Shown here in pieces: positions 8,523 through 17,387 of a DNA stretch of 64,000 nucleotides. This stretch comes from Clostridiaceae bacterium (GTDB taxonomy: Bacteria; Bacillota; Clostridia; Oscillospirales; Acutalibacteraceae), in assembly GCA_016285645.1 (NCBI GenBank), contig JAEERC010000072.1, forward strand, positions 22,889 through 86,888, read 5' to 3'. A program made the position numbers and the translations under genes. The first letter of the stretch is position 1. Each line of letters begins with the position of its first letter. Under the pieces are notes generated by a model. That model saw only the letters and a list, made by a program, of their open reading frames with translations, did not search any database and was not told where the DNA came from.

Positions 8523-8546
8523 GATAATGATTTTTGGAGGCATATT

Positions 8547-9659
8547 ATGGCAGACAAACAGAAGGCACTCGAAACTGCGTTGCAGCAGATAGAAAAAACC
8601 TACGGCAAAGGAACAATCATGCGCCTCGGCGAAAATTCCGCGATGAATGTTGAGGCGATTTCAACGGGTTCGGTCGGGCTCGATGTCGCAACGGGCATCG
8701 GCGGTCTTCCCAGAGGCAGAATAGTTGAGATTTACGGCCCCGAATCCTCGGGTAAAACAACCCTCGCCCTTTCGGTCATCGCCCAGGCGCAGAAGGCGGG
8801 CGGCGACGCGGCGTTCATCGACGCCGAGCACGCTCTTGACCCTCTCTACGCCTCCAACCTCGGCGTGGATATAGATTCCCTCCTCGTCTCCCAGCCGGAC
8901 AACGGCGAGCAGGCGCTTGAAATAGCCGAGGCGCTCATCCGCTCGGGCGCTCTCGATGTTGTGGTAATCGACTCCGTGGCCGCCCTTGTTCCCAAGGCGG
9001 AAATCGAGGGCGAAATGGGCGATTCCTCCGTAGGCGTTCACGCCCGGCTTATGTCGAAGGCGCTGCGCAAGCTCGCGGGCGCTCTCTCAAAGTCAAATAC
9101 AATCCTTATATTTATAAACCAGCTTCGTGAAAAGGTCGGCGTCATCTACGGCAATCCCGAGGTCACAACCGGCGGCAGAGCGCTCAAATTCTTCTCGTCA
9201 ATCCGTATTGACGTGCGCAGAATCGAGAGTCTCAAAGGCACGGGCGGCGAAATCATCGGCAACCGCACCCGCTGCAAGATAGTAAAGAACAAGGTCGCTC
9301 CTCCCTTCAAGGAGGCGGAGTTCGACATCCTCTACGGCAAGGGCATTTCCAAATACGGCGAGCTTGTCGATATGGGCGTTAAATTCGGCATTCTTCAGAG
9401 AAGCGGCGCCTGGTTCAGCTACGGCGATATGCGCCTCGGTCAGGGCAGGGACAACACAAGGGAACTCTTCGCGAACAATCCCGAGCTTGCCGCCGAGATA
9501 GAGGAGAAGATTTTCTCTTCAATCAAAGCCGAACGCGAGGCGAAAATGGCAAAGAAAGCCGAGCCCGAAGCGGAGGCACAGCCCGCCGCGAAGCCCGTTC
9601 CCACCACAAGGAATGTCGCAAGGGCGAAACTCGACATTGTTGTTGACGACGACGAATAA
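8547..9659 (+). CDS. recA: Recombinase RecA
   Basis: 370 residues from the ATG at 8547, which has GGAGG 6 nt upstream. A longer frame from 8517 would begin inside the LexA box and is rejected. RecA binds single-stranded DNA, drives strand exchange and stimulates LexA self-cleavage. Visible signatures: Walker [12 protein letters not shown] (about residues 66-76), [25 protein letters not shown] (Walker B and loop L1), [10 protein letters not shown] and the ALKFFSSIR family motif. The C terminus is Ala/Pro/Glu-rich and ends in an acidic patch (VDDDE), as in many RecA proteins. It heads the recA-recX-rimO run with 2-nt gaps. Confidence 0.99.
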   Translation: MADKQKALETALQQIEKTYGKGTIMRLGENSAMNVEAISTGSVGLDVATGIGGLPRGRIVEIYGPESSGKTTLALSVIAQAQKAGGDAAFIDAEHALDPLYASNLGVDIDSLLVSQPDNGEQALEIAEALIRSGALDVVVIDSVAALVPKAEIEGEMGDSSVGVHARLMSKALRKLAGALSKSNTILIFINQLREKVGVIYGNPEVTTGGRALKFFSSIRIDVRRIESLKGTGGEIIGNRTRCKIVKNKVAPPFKEAEFDILYGKGISKYGELVDMGVKFGILQRSGAWFSYGDMRLGQGRDNTRELFANNPELAAEIEEKIFSSIKAEREAKMAKKAEPEAEAQPAAKPVPTTRNVARAKLDIVVDDDE

Positions 9660-9661
9660 TA

Positions 9662-10279
9662 ATGAAAATCACTTTTGTTACCGGCGGGAGAGGGAAGGTC
9701 ACCGTTTTTGCGGACGGTGAAAGAATAGCCCCCGTGGATGAGGAGTTCGCTCTCTCCTGCGGTTATAAAGACGGCGACGAAATTGACGGAGCACAGCTTG
9801 CTGCCTTCCTGGAGGCGGTGCGTCTGCGCTCCGCTTTTTTGGGAGCCATGCGCATTCTTTCGGGGCGCGACCACGGCAAAAAGGAACTCGAGAACAAGCT
9901 TGTTTCAAAGGGTCACTCCCGCGAGAGCGCCTCAAAAACCTGCGACCTGCTTGAGGAAAAGGGCTATCTTGACGATTCCGCCTACGCCCTCTCGCTGGCA
10001 AAACGGCTTTATGAAAGCAAGGGCTTTTCATCGCGGCGCATAAAATCCGAGCTTCTTCAGAAGGGAATTTCAAGAGAAAACGCGGATTACGCCTGCGAAA
10101 ATATTGACATTGAGCCCGTTTCGCGTATTATAGAATTACTGAATACAAAATTCAGGAACAAGCTCGGCACGGAGAAGGGAAACAAACAGGTGTTCTCAGC
10201 CCTTCTGCGTATGGGCTACTCATATTCCGACATACGCTCGGCAATGAATCAGGCGGATATCTCAATCGGGGAGGATTGA
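9662..10279 (+). CDS. recX: Regulatory protein RecX
   Basis: 205 residues, directly after recA (2-nt gap), the classic arrangement. The protein has three-helix RecX repeats: RILSGRDHGKKELENKLVSKG, LEEKGYLDDSAYALSLAKRL and RIKSELLQKGISRENADYA. RecX binds RecA filaments and limits their extension. There is no Shine-Dalgarno sequence before its ATG, only the recA stop context, so translation probably depends on ribosomes terminating on recA. This would keep RecX below RecA and put both under SOS control. The first 60 residues are not recognisably RecX and resemble the short N-terminal extension of Clostridia RecX. Confidence 0.92.
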   Translation: MKITFVTGGRGKVTVFADGERIAPVDEEFALSCGYKDGDEIDGAQLAAFLEAVRLRSAFLGAMRILSGRDHGKKELENKLVSKGHSRESASKTCDLLEEKGYLDDSAYALSLAKRLYESKGFSSRRIKSELLQKGISRENADYACENIDIEPVSRIIELLNTKFRNKLGTEKGNKQVFSALLRMGYSYSDIRSAMNQADISIGED

Positions 10280-10281
10280 TT

Positions 10282-11655
10282 ATGCATAAAATTTCAATGA
10301 TTTCACTCGGCTGCCCCAAAAATCAGGTTGACGCCGAAAGAATGCTCGCGAAACTTGACGCCGCGGGCTATGAAATCGGCGACATCTACGAGGGTGTTGA
10401 GGCGGTTATAATCAACACCTGCGGCTTCATTGACGCCGCCAAGGAAGAGGCGATTGAAAACATTCTCGATATGGCGGAACTCAAAAAAGAGGGGCTCGTC
10501 GGTAAAATAATTGTCACGGGCTGCCTCGCCCAGCGCCATAAGGAGGAGGTTCTCAGCGAAATTCCCGAAATCGATGCTGTTGTGGGCATAGGCGCGAACG
10601 AAAGCATTGCCGATATTGTCGGCTCCCTTCTCGGAGAGGCGGCTGAAGATATGCCCGAAAACGAGGCGGGAGAGGGAAGCGGTGCCTACTGCGCCTTCCC
10701 CGATGTAAACGGCTTGCCTCTTACGGGCGAGCGGCTGCTCACAACGCCCGAATACTGGTCCTATCTCAAAATCGCCGACGGCTGCTCAAACCGCTGTTCC
10801 TACTGCACAATTCCCTATATCCGCGGCAATTACAGAAGCGTGCCGATGGAAACTCTTATTGAGGAAGCGAAAGCCCTCGCTCAGTCGGGCACAAAGGAGC
10901 TTATTCTCATAGCGCAGGACACCACCAACTACGGCATGGACCTTTACGGCGAACTCAAACTGCCCGAACTGCTCAATTCCCTGTGTGAAATAGAGGGCAT
11001 TGAATGGATAAGAATGCTTTACTGCTACCCCGACAAAATCACCGATGAACTGCTGGATGTTATGGCAAAGCAGCAGAAGGTGTTAAATTATATCGACCTT
11101 CCCTTACAGCACGCCGACAACCGCATTTTAAAGGCGATGAACAGGCGCGGCTCGCGTGAGGAATACACAGAGCTTATAGCGAAAATAAGGGGGGTTCTTC
11201 CCGACTGCGTAATCCGCACAACCTTCATAACCGGCTTCCCGGGCGAGGGTGAGGAGGAGTTTGAAAACCTCGCTGAATTCGTCAACGAAATCGAGTTTGA
11301 CCGCCTCGGCTGCTTCGCCTTTTCGCCTCAGGAGGGCACTCCCGCTTTCGATATGGAGGGAGCGGTTGACGAGCAGGTAAAAGCCGACCGCGGCGAAATT
11401 ATAATGAACGACCAGCTCGAAATAGTCACCCTCAAAAACAGCGAGCGCGTGGGTAAAATCTATCGCGTGCTGGTTGAGGATTACGACCCTTACACCGACA
11501 GTTATTCGGGCAGAACCTATATGGACGCCCCCGAGATTGACGGCAAAATCGACTTCACAACGGGCGCGGAATACAAGCCCGGCGATTTCGCGGAAGTTGA
11601 GGTAATCGGCGTAAACGATTACGATTTAATCGGCAGAGATATCAAATATCTTTAA
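10282..11655 (+). CDS. rimO: Ribosomal protein S12 methylthiotransferase RimO
   Basis: 457 residues. The ATG at 10282 is preferred over a TTG at 10276 because GGGAGG lies 7 nt before it. RimO is a radical-SAM enzyme that methylthiolates the conserved Asp of ribosomal protein S12. Domain order: UPF0004 with MISLGCPKNQVDAE and the Cys ligands of the second 4Fe-4S cluster (about 1-140); radical SAM with the CxxxCxxC motif in GCSNRCSYCTIPYIRG (about 160-390); C-terminal TRAM domain (about 390-457). The SLGCPKNQVD signature separates RimO from MiaB. It follows recX by 2 nt, so it may be co-expressed with the SOS genes, although an internal promoter cannot be excluded. Confidence 0.96.
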   Translation: MHKISMISLGCPKNQVDAERMLAKLDAAGYEIGDIYEGVEAVIINTCGFIDAAKEEAIENILDMAELKKEGLVGKIIVTGCLAQRHKEEVLSEIPEIDAVVGIGANESIADIVGSLLGEAAEDMPENEAGEGSGAYCAFPDVNGLPLTGERLLTTPEYWSYLKIADGCSNRCSYCTIPYIRGNYRSVPMETLIEEAKALAQSGTKELILIAQDTTNYGMDLYGELKLPELLNSLCEIEGIEWIRMLYCYPDKITDELLDVMAKQQKVLNYIDLPLQHADNRILKAMNRRGSREEYTELIAKIRGVLPDCVIRTTFITGFPGEGEEEFENLAEFVNEIEFDRLGCFAFSPQEGTPAFDMEGAVDEQVKADRGEIIMNDQLEIVTLKNSERVGKIYRVLVEDYDPYTDSYSGRTYMDAPEIDGKIDFTTGAEYKPGDFAEVEVIGVNDYDLIGRDIKYL

Positions 11656-11690
11656 TGATTAACCAAGATATTATTTTTTAATTAATTATA

Positions 11691-11719
11691 TTGACAAATG
11701 CTCCGCCCGTGTTTATAAT
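11691..11719 (+). promoter_or_regulatory. Consensus promoter for the T-box/cysE-cysS operon
   Basis: TTGACA (11691-11696), exactly 17 bp, TATAAT (11714-11719). Both hexamers are perfect. Transcription should start near 11726. Confidence 0.93.
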
Positions 11720-11725
11720 AAAGCA

Positions 11726-11960
11726 CTGCAATTCAATAATTATGCAATGGTCGGGAAGAGTAGCATTGCAGACGGTCACAAGAGAGGGCGCCGTATTGCT
11801 GAGAGGCGCCTTGGCAACAGCTTTGTGAAGTGCGCCCGGCGGCACACGGGGGGAACTGAGTATCTCCGTGCGGCAGGCACCGTTATCGGCCCTATGAGTT
11901 ATAAATTGGAGTGGAACCGCGTAATTACGCCTCCGGTGCTTTTGCATCGGAGGCTTTTTA
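11726..11960 (+). promoter_or_regulatory. Cysteine T-box riboswitch (tRNA-Cys sensing) with terminator
   Basis: An approximately 235-nt leader. Visible T-box elements are an AGTA bulge (11759-11762), an AGAGAG...GCTGAGA distal Stem I region (about 11780-11808), a candidate specifier TGC (Cys) at 11831-11833 in GTGAAG-TGC-GCC, the T-box bulge sequence GGAGTGGAACCGCG (11908-11921), and a strong intrinsic terminator (arms 11929-11939 and 11944-11954, then five T). Uncharged tRNA-Cys would pair with the specifier and the GGAACC-type bulge and favour the antiterminator. It lies directly before cysE-cysS, matching the Cys codon. The full Stem I fold was not computed. Confidence 0.93.
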
Positions 11961-11987
11961 TTGCAAAATCCCGAAAGAGGTAACAAT

Positions 11988-12638
11988 ATGTTCAAACAGT
12001 TAAAAGAAGACATCGCCTGCGTAAAATCGCGCGATCCGGCGGCAAGGAGCGTTTTTGAAATTCTTTTCCTTTACCCCGGACTCAAGGCAATCAGAATGCA
12101 CAGAAAAGCATACTGGTTTTATAACCACGGCTTCTATTTCATCGCAAGGTGGATATCCCAGCGCGCCTCGCGCAGAACGGGCATTGAGATTCACCCCGCC
12201 GCGCAGATAGGCAAAAGATTTTTCATCGACCACGGCACGGGCGTTGTCATAGGCGAAACAACAATTATCGGCGACGATGTTACGCTCTATCAGGGCGTCA
12301 CTCTCGGCGGCACGGGCAAGGATACGGGCAAACGCCACCCGACCATAGGCAACAATGTTATGATTGGCTCGGGCGCGAAGGTGCTCGGCCCTATCACCAT
12401 AGGCGACAACTGCCGTGTGGGCGCGGGAGCCGTCGTTGTTACGGACATACCCGAAAACAGCACGGCAATAGGCATTCCCGCGAGGGCGGTCAGACGCGAC
12501 GGAGTAAGGGTTTTCGACTATCTTGACCAGATTCATATCCCCGACCCGATCGCGATTGAGATTTCACGAATAGACAGCGAAATAGACGAACTGAAAAAAT
12601 CACTGGAGTCAAAGGAGAAGAGCGATGAAAATATTTAA
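11988..12638 (+). CDS. cysE: Serine O-acetyltransferase
   Basis: 216 residues from the ATG at 11988 (AGAGG upstream). A start at 11961 would lie at the foot of the T-box terminator and is rejected. The enzyme acetylates L-serine with acetyl-CoA, the committed step to cysteine. The N-terminal helices (about 1-75) include RDPAARSVFEILFLYPG. They are followed by the left-handed hexapeptide-repeat helix: IHPAAQIGKRFFIDHGTGVVIG, LYQGVTLGGTGKD and GSGAKVLGPITIGD. His and Asp residues of the active site (FFIDHGTG) are present. It overlaps cysS by 14 nt, linking cysteine synthesis to its tRNA charging under one T-box. Confidence 0.96.
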   Translation: MFKQLKEDIACVKSRDPAARSVFEILFLYPGLKAIRMHRKAYWFYNHGFYFIARWISQRASRRTGIEIHPAAQIGKRFFIDHGTGVVIGETTIIGDDVTLYQGVTLGGTGKDTGKRHPTIGNNVMIGSGAKVLGPITIGDNCRVGAGAVVVTDIPENSTAIGIPARAVRRDGVRVFDYLDQIHIPDPIAIEISRIDSEIDELKKSLESKEKSDENI

Positions 12639-14016
12639 CACCCTCACAAGGCAGAAAGAGGAATTCAAGCCCATAACACCCGGCCGGGCGAAAATCTACG
12701 CGTGCGGTCCCACGGTCTATAACTTCATCCACATCGGCAACGCGCGCCCCATCTGCGTTTTCGACACCCTGCGCAGATATCTCGAATACAGAGGCTATAA
12801 AGTGACATTCGTGCAGAATTTCACCGATGTTGACGACAAAATCATCCGCAAGGCAAACGAAGAGGGCGTCGATTACACCGAAATCACCGAAAAATACATA
12901 AAGGAATTCTGGACCGATGTCAAAGGTCTCAATTTCAGGGAGGCGGACATCCACCCGAAGGCGACCGAAAACATTGAGAAGATTATAGAAATAGTTTCGG
13001 GCCTTGTCGAGAAGGGCTACGCCTACGAGGTTGACGGCGATGTATATTTCAGCCCCGCTAAGTTTGAGGGCTACGGCAAACTTTCACACCAGCCGCTTGA
13101 GGACCTGCAGGCGGGCGCGAGAATTATGGTGGGCGAAGTCAAGCGCGAGCCGATGGATTTCGCTCTCTGGAAGGCGGCGAAGCCCGGCGAGCCCTATTGG
13201 GATTCACCCTGGGGCAAGGGCAGACCCGGCTGGCATATCGAGTGCTCCGCTATGGTCAACAGATTCCTCGGCGACACCATCGACATACACTGCGGCGGTC
13301 AGGATCTTATTTTTCCCCACCACGAAAACGAGATTGCCCAGAGCGAATGCTACACAGGAAGACCTTTCGCCAATTACTGGATGCACAACGGCTTTATAAC
13401 GGTTGACAATGTTAAGATGGCGAAAAGCGCGGGCAACTTCTTCACCGTTCGCGATGTTGCCGAAAAATTCGGTTACGAGCCGATACGCCTGCTTATGATT
13501 TCAACCCAGTACCGCAGCCCCATTAACTACAGTTTTGACGCCATAGAGCAGTGCAGGGCATCGCTCACACGCCTTTATAACTGCCGCGACGGTCTCGACT
13601 TTGAACTCGCGAACGCCCCTCACGGCGAAATAAACGGCGAGCTTGAAAAAGCGCTCAACCTGCGCAGGGAGCAGTTCATTGAAGCGATGGACGACGACCT
13701 CAACACCGCCGCCGCGCTCGGCACCGTGTTCGATATGGTAAGGGATATAAACTCCGCCGTTGTAGGCAAGGGCGAAACAGCAGAAACAATCGAGTTAGCC
13801 GCGAAGATTTTCGATGAACTGACCGGCGTGCTCGGGCTTGTCTATAACCGTAAGGCGGAAACCCTCGATTCCGACATCGACGCCATGATTGAGGCGCGCG
13901 CGAACGCCCGCAAGGAGAAAAACTGGGCGGAGGCGGACCGCATCCGCGACGAGTTAAAGGCGATGGGCATAGTGCTCGAGGACACCCCCCAGGGCGTAAA
14001 ATGGCACAGGGAATAA
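12625..14016 (+). CDS. cysS: Cysteinyl-tRNA synthetase
   Basis: 463 residues, the usual length. Class Ia features: a HIGH-type motif in [11 protein letters not shown], the zinc-site Cys of CGPTVY, plus WHIECSAM and [10 protein letters not shown], and the second signature as KMAKSAGN (KMSKS variant common in CysRS). The C-terminal helical anticodon-binding part (about 350-463) includes [19 protein letters not shown]. It charges tRNA-Cys. The start lies inside the 3' end of cysE, whose coding sequence carries the GGAG ribosome site (AAAGGAGAAGAGCG). Both genes respond to the same Cys T-box. Confidence 0.97.
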   Translation: MKIFNTLTRQKEEFKPITPGRAKIYACGPTVYNFIHIGNARPICVFDTLRRYLEYRGYKVTFVQNFTDVDDKIIRKANEEGVDYTEITEKYIKEFWTDVKGLNFREADIHPKATENIEKIIEIVSGLVEKGYAYEVDGDVYFSPAKFEGYGKLSHQPLEDLQAGARIMVGEVKREPMDFALWKAAKPGEPYWDSPWGKGRPGWHIECSAMVNRFLGDTIDIHCGGQDLIFPHHENEIAQSECYTGRPFANYWMHNGFITVDNVKMAKSAGNFFTVRDVAEKFGYEPIRLLMISTQYRSPINYSFDAIEQCRASLTRLYNCRDGLDFELANAPHGEINGELEKALNLRREQFIEAMDDDLNTAAALGTVFDMVRDINSAVVGKGETAETIELAAKIFDELTGVLGLVYNRKAETLDSDIDAMIEARANARKEKNWAEADRIRDELKAMGIVLEDTPQGVKWHRE

Positions 14017-14045
14017 TAAAATAATTAAATAATAAGAAAATTATA

Positions 14046-14086
14046 AGGGATTTCGGCAAAAAAACTCTTGCATTGCCGGAATCCCT
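14046..14086. repeat. 14-bp inverted repeat overlapping the rpsB promoter
   Basis: Arms at 14046-14059 and 14073-14086 differ at one position (a G-U pair in RNA). The right arm begins in the last base of the -35 and fills most of the spacer. It could be an operator, or the cysS terminator although no T-run follows. Confidence 0.6.
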
Positions 14087-14096
14087 GTGATATAAT
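14068..14096 (+). promoter_or_regulatory. rpsB-tsf promoter
   Basis: TTGCAT (14068-14073), 17-bp spacer, perfect TATAAT (14091-14096). The leader from here to rpsB is about 110 nt and holds a small GGCGG-CAGAA-CCGCC hairpin at 14177-14191 just before the ribosome site. Confidence 0.85.
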
Positions 14097-14214
14097 TCTA
14101 CAGCAAAACGCACGCAGTGTTATTTTTAGCGTATGTGCGGCGTGACGAACCGTTGCGCTATCAGGCATTGCGGTGGGGCGGCAGAACCGCCTTAAACAAA
14201 AGGAGGAAAAAACA

Positions 14215-14967
14215 ATGTCAGTAGTTTCAATGAAACAGTTACTCGAAGCCGGCGTCCATTTCGGACACCAGACCAGAAGATGGAACCCCAAAATGGCGGA
14301 ATACATCTTCACTGAGCGCAATGGTATTTATATCATTGACCTTCAGAAAACCGTCAAAAAACTCGAAGAGGCTTATATGTTCATCCGTGACATATCTGCC
14401 GAAGGCGGCGAAGTTCTTTTCGTCGGCACAAAGAAACAGGCTCAGGAATCCGTCAAGGAAGAAGCAATCCGCTGCGGTATGCCCTATGTAAATGCACGCT
14501 GGCTCGGCGGTATGCTCACAAACTTCAACACCATTCAGCGCAGAGTAAAGAGACTTGCTCAGCTCAAAACAATGGAATCCGACGGAACATTCAACCTTCT
14601 TCCCAAAAAGGAAGTCATCAAGCTTCAGCTCGAAATAGAGAAGCTTGAAAAGTTCATGGGCGGTATTACCGAGATGAAGAAGCAGCCCGCCGCAATGTTC
14701 ATCGTTGACCCCCGCAAGGAAAGAATCGCGGTTCTCGAAGCGAAGAAACTCGGTATCCCCATCGTAGGTATTGTTGACACCAACTGCGACCCCGACGAGG
14801 TCGATTATGTAATCCCCGGTAACGACGACGCCATCCGCGCGGTCAAACTTATCGCAGGCGCAATGGCAGACGCTGTTATCGAAGGCAGACAGGGCGAGTC
14901 ATCCGCTCCCGCGGCAGCAGCCGAGGCAGAGGCGGAAGCTCCCGCAGAAGCAGCAGAGGAGGAATAA
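14215..14967 (+). CDS. rpsB: 30S ribosomal protein S2
   Basis: 250 residues from the ATG at 14215, with AGGAGG 8 nt upstream. An in-frame start at 14173 would put leader RNA into the protein and is rejected. S2 signatures: [21 protein letters not shown] near the N terminus, [15 protein letters not shown], and [20 protein letters not shown] with [14 protein letters not shown] in the second half. The last 20 residues are an Ala/Glu tail, common in Clostridia. S2 sits on the solvent side of the 30S subunit. The gene is paired with tsf as in most bacteria, 3 nt apart. Confidence 0.98.
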   Translation: MSVVSMKQLLEAGVHFGHQTRRWNPKMAEYIFTERNGIYIIDLQKTVKKLEEAYMFIRDISAEGGEVLFVGTKKQAQESVKEEAIRCGMPYVNARWLGGMLTNFNTIQRRVKRLAQLKTMESDGTFNLLPKKEVIKLQLEIEKLEKFMGGITEMKKQPAAMFIVDPRKERIAVLEAKKLGIPIVGIVDTNCDPDEVDYVIPGNDDAIRAVKLIAGAMADAVIEGRQGESSAPAAAAEAEAEAPAEAAEEE

Positions 14968-14970
14968 TAA

Positions 14971-16065
14971 ATGGCATTCACAGCTAAAGACGTTCAGGCT
15001 CTCAGAGAAAAGACCAATGTCGGCATGATGGACTGCAAAAAAGCCCTCACGGAAGCCGACGGCGATATGGATAAAGCGATTGAAATTCTCCGCGAAAAAG
15101 GTCTCGCTTCGGCAGCCAAAAAGGCAAGCCGTGTTGCGGCTGAAGGCGTAGTTGTCGCTTACACAGACGCAAACGCGTCCGCTCTTGTTGAAGTTAACTG
15201 CGAAACCGACTTCGTAGGCAAGAACCCCGAGTTCGTAGCCCTCGCGAAGCAGATCGCGAAGACTGTTGTTGAAAAGAACCCCGCCGATCTCGACGCTCTT
15301 AACGCAACAACAATTTCCGACGGCAGCGTATCCGTTGCCGACGCGGTTCAGGAGCTCTTCCTCAAAATCCGCGAGAATATGAAGGTCCGCCGTTTCGTCC
15401 GCATCGAGGGCACAGCGGTTTCCTACATCCACGCGGGCGGCTCCGTAGGCGTTCTTGTTGAGTTCGACACCGACGCCGACACAGACTCAGCCGAGTTTAT
15501 CGAAATGGGCAAGAATATCGCCATGCAGGTAGCGGCTATGAGCCCCGAATACCTCAGCAAAGACGACATCTCAGCTGCAGAGCTTGAGAATATGAAGAAA
15601 ATCACCGTTGAGAGCGCTCTCAACAAGCCCGATTCCCTTCCCAAGCCCATCCTTATGGATGTTATCTCAAAAACAATTGAGGCAGGCAAGTGGGATCAGA
15701 AGGATATCGACGCTTATGAGGCGGAGAAGAACAACAAGTTCCTCTTCAACTTCCTTTCAAAGGAAGCGATTGCCGCTCTTGCGGAAACAGCGGTTGCAGG
15801 CAAAGAAGGCTATGCCGCAAACCCGATTTTCGGCAAACTTACAGACGGCAGAATCTCAAAGCAGATTAAAGAAATCTGCCTCCTTGAGCAGGCGTTCGTC
15901 CGCTCCGATATCTTCGAAGGCAGCGTAGGCGGCTATGTAGCCAAGGTTGCCAAGGATACCGGCAAGAACATCGCTATCAAGGGCTTCACCCGTTTCGCAA
16001 AGGGCGAAGGCATTGAAAAGAAAGCCGACGACTTCGCTTCCGAAGTTGCGGGTATGATCAAATAA
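14971..16065 (+). CDS. tsf: Elongation factor Ts
   Basis: 364 residues, about 70 longer than typical EF-Ts of about 295. EF-Ts exchanges GDP for GTP on EF-Tu. The N-terminal UBA-like domain (KDVQALREKTNVGMMDCKKA) and the core with VEVNCETDFVGKNPEF are canonical, and the C-terminal LLEQAFVRS segment is present. The extra length lies in the second half, roughly residues 195-285. It includes KKITVESALNKPDSLPKPI and the helical NKFLFNFLSKEAIAALAET stretch within an expanded subdomain C or dimerisation region. No frame disruption is seen. It forms an operon with rpsB and ends at a strong terminator. Confidence 0.96.
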   Translation: MAFTAKDVQALREKTNVGMMDCKKALTEADGDMDKAIEILREKGLASAAKKASRVAAEGVVVAYTDANASALVEVNCETDFVGKNPEFVALAKQIAKTVVEKNPADLDALNATTISDGSVSVADAVQELFLKIRENMKVRRFVRIEGTAVSYIHAGGSVGVLVEFDTDADTDSAEFIEMGKNIAMQVAAMSPEYLSKDDISAAELENMKKITVESALNKPDSLPKPILMDVISKTIEAGKWDQKDIDAYEAEKNNKFLFNFLSKEAIAALAETAVAGKEGYAANPIFGKLTDGRISKQIKEICLLEQAFVRSDIFEGSVGGYVAKVAKDTGKNIAIKGFTRFAKGEGIEKKADDFASEVAGMIK

Positions 16066-16081
16066 GATAATAAAAAAACCG

Positions 16082-16117
16082 TGGGCTGATGCGTATAAGC
16101 ATCAGCCCATTTTTTAT
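16082..16117. terminator. Bidirectional terminator between tsf and the histidine kinase gene
   Basis: A perfect 11-bp stem (TGGGCTGATGC at 16082-16092 with its complement at 16099-16109), a T-run on the right and seven A on the left. Confidence 0.92.
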
Positions 16118-16136
16118 ATATTCCGAATTGCTGCCG

Positions 16137-17387
16137 TTACAGACTGCCGAGATAAGCGGTGAAGGTTATTTCTTCCGGGGTACTTAACCCGGCTTTGATA
16201 TATCCCCTGTGCTTTTCGCATATTCCGCGAGCTATGGAAAGCCCCAGCCCGAAGCCGCCGCTCTCCGCGCTCCTTGCTTTGTCGGCGCGGTAGAAACGGT
16301 CAAACAGTCTGGGCAGTTCTTCCTCGTCGATGTTTTCGCATCTGTTGGAAACCTCTATAAGCACGCCTTTTTTATGCTTTTTTGCCGAGAAGGTAATATC
16401 GCTTCCCTCCGGCGCGTATCTGAGAGCGTTGTCGAGAAGAATCGAAACAAGCTGCCTTACCGAAAACTCATCCCCGCAAAAATCCATACCCTCTTCTATA
16501 TCAGAGCGCACGGGCTTTTTTTCCGCAAGGTCGGAAAACGAGCCGACCGTCTCGGACAAAACGCCGCTTATATCAAACCTGTTTTTCACAGGCGCGTGCT
16601 CCTCGTCCGATTTGGAGAGCGTTACAAGGGAGTTCACAAGGTTTCTGAGCTTTTCAGTCTGTGAAACCGCCTTGTCAATCCATTTCTGTTTGCCGACCTC
16701 CATTTCAAGAACGCTCAGACAGGTGTTTATTACCGTTATGGGCGTTTTCAGTTCGTGACCGGCATCGGTTATAAATTGTTTCTGCCTTATGTCGCTTTCA
16801 ATAACGGGCTTCATAGCCCTGCCTGAAAACAAAACTATAATAAAGCAGATAAGCCCTATGCAGATAACCGTGACCGCCGCGGAAACAGCGGCAAGGTTTC
16901 TGATTGAATCCGTTTCTTTGTGGCAGTCAAGAAAAACTGCCGTAAAACCGCCGTCCGACTGTTTCTCAACCTTAAACCTGTAGCCGGAGACGTATCCGTA
17001 GCCCTCACCGTGCCGCAGAGCCGCCGCCGCGTATCCGTCAATATCCTCATCCTCAACAGCCGCGATTTTGTCAAGATTATAATCGGTAACACTGCCGTTC
17101 TTATCGCAGTTTATAACAAAAAAGCGTGTCTGGAAGGGCGCTTCCTTTTCGAACCGTTTTTCATCCGCGCGCATACCGGGGCGGAACCCGTTCTGTTCGG
17201 GGCTGCGGCTTTCTTCAGGCTCCGGCATAGTTCCGCGGTTTTGCAGAATTATATCCGTGGTTTTATTTAAATCCGAGGTGATTCTTATTAAATTTACAAT
17301 GTTGACTCCGGCGCACAGAAGAATCATTACCGAGGTTACCGCGGCAATGGAAATAAGTATAAACTTTTTTCTTAACCGTTTAATCAT
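16137..17387 (-). CDS. Sensor histidine kinase
   Basis: 416 residues from the ATG at 17387, which has GGAGGCGGAG upstream. Longer in-frame starts run inside the response regulator gene. Two membrane helices (about 9-33 and 164-188) flank an extracytoplasmic sensor of about 130 residues. The cytoplasmic part has HisKA with His211 in DAGHELKTP and an HATPase domain with an N box (LDNALRYAPEGSD) and G boxes (GFGLGLSIARGICEKH). There is no clear HAMP domain. The start overlaps the regulator stop by 8 nt, so the pair is coupled. The neighbouring VTC and DUF4956 genes are its likely regulon, inferred from the shared strand and the operator pattern at 19588-19640. Confidence 0.93.
   Translation of the reverse strand: MIKRLRKKFILISIAAVTSVMILLCAGVNIVNLIRITSDLNKTTDIILQNRGTMPEPEESRSPEQNGFRPGMRADEKRFEKEAPFQTRFFVINCDKNGSVTDYNLDKIAAVEDEDIDGYAAAALRHGEGYGYVSGYRFKVEKQSDGGFTAVFLDCHKETDSIRNLAAVSAAVTVICIGLICFIIVLFSGRAMKPVIESDIRQKQFITDAGHELKTPITVINTCLSVLEMEVGKQKWIDKAVSQTEKLRNLVNSLVTLSKSDEEHAPVKNRFDISGVLSETVGSFSDLAEKKPVRSDIEEGMDFCGDEFSVRQLVSILLDNALRYAPEGSDITFSAKKHKKGVLIEVSNRCENIDEEELPRLFDRFYRADKARSAESGGFGLGLSIARGICEKHRGYIKAGLSTPEEITFTAYLGSL

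Noticed and set aside
8517..8546. Upstream start for recA
   Set aside because: It begins inside the LexA box and near the transcription start; the ATG at 8547 has GGAGG and the normal RecA N terminus.
11961..11987. Upstream TTG start for cysE
   Set aside because: It sits at the base of the T-box terminator; the ATG at 11988 has a ribosome site.
14173..14214. Upstream start for rpsB
   Set aside because: It would translate the leader hairpin and the Shine-Dalgarno sequence; S2 proteins begin at the motif after the ATG at 14215.
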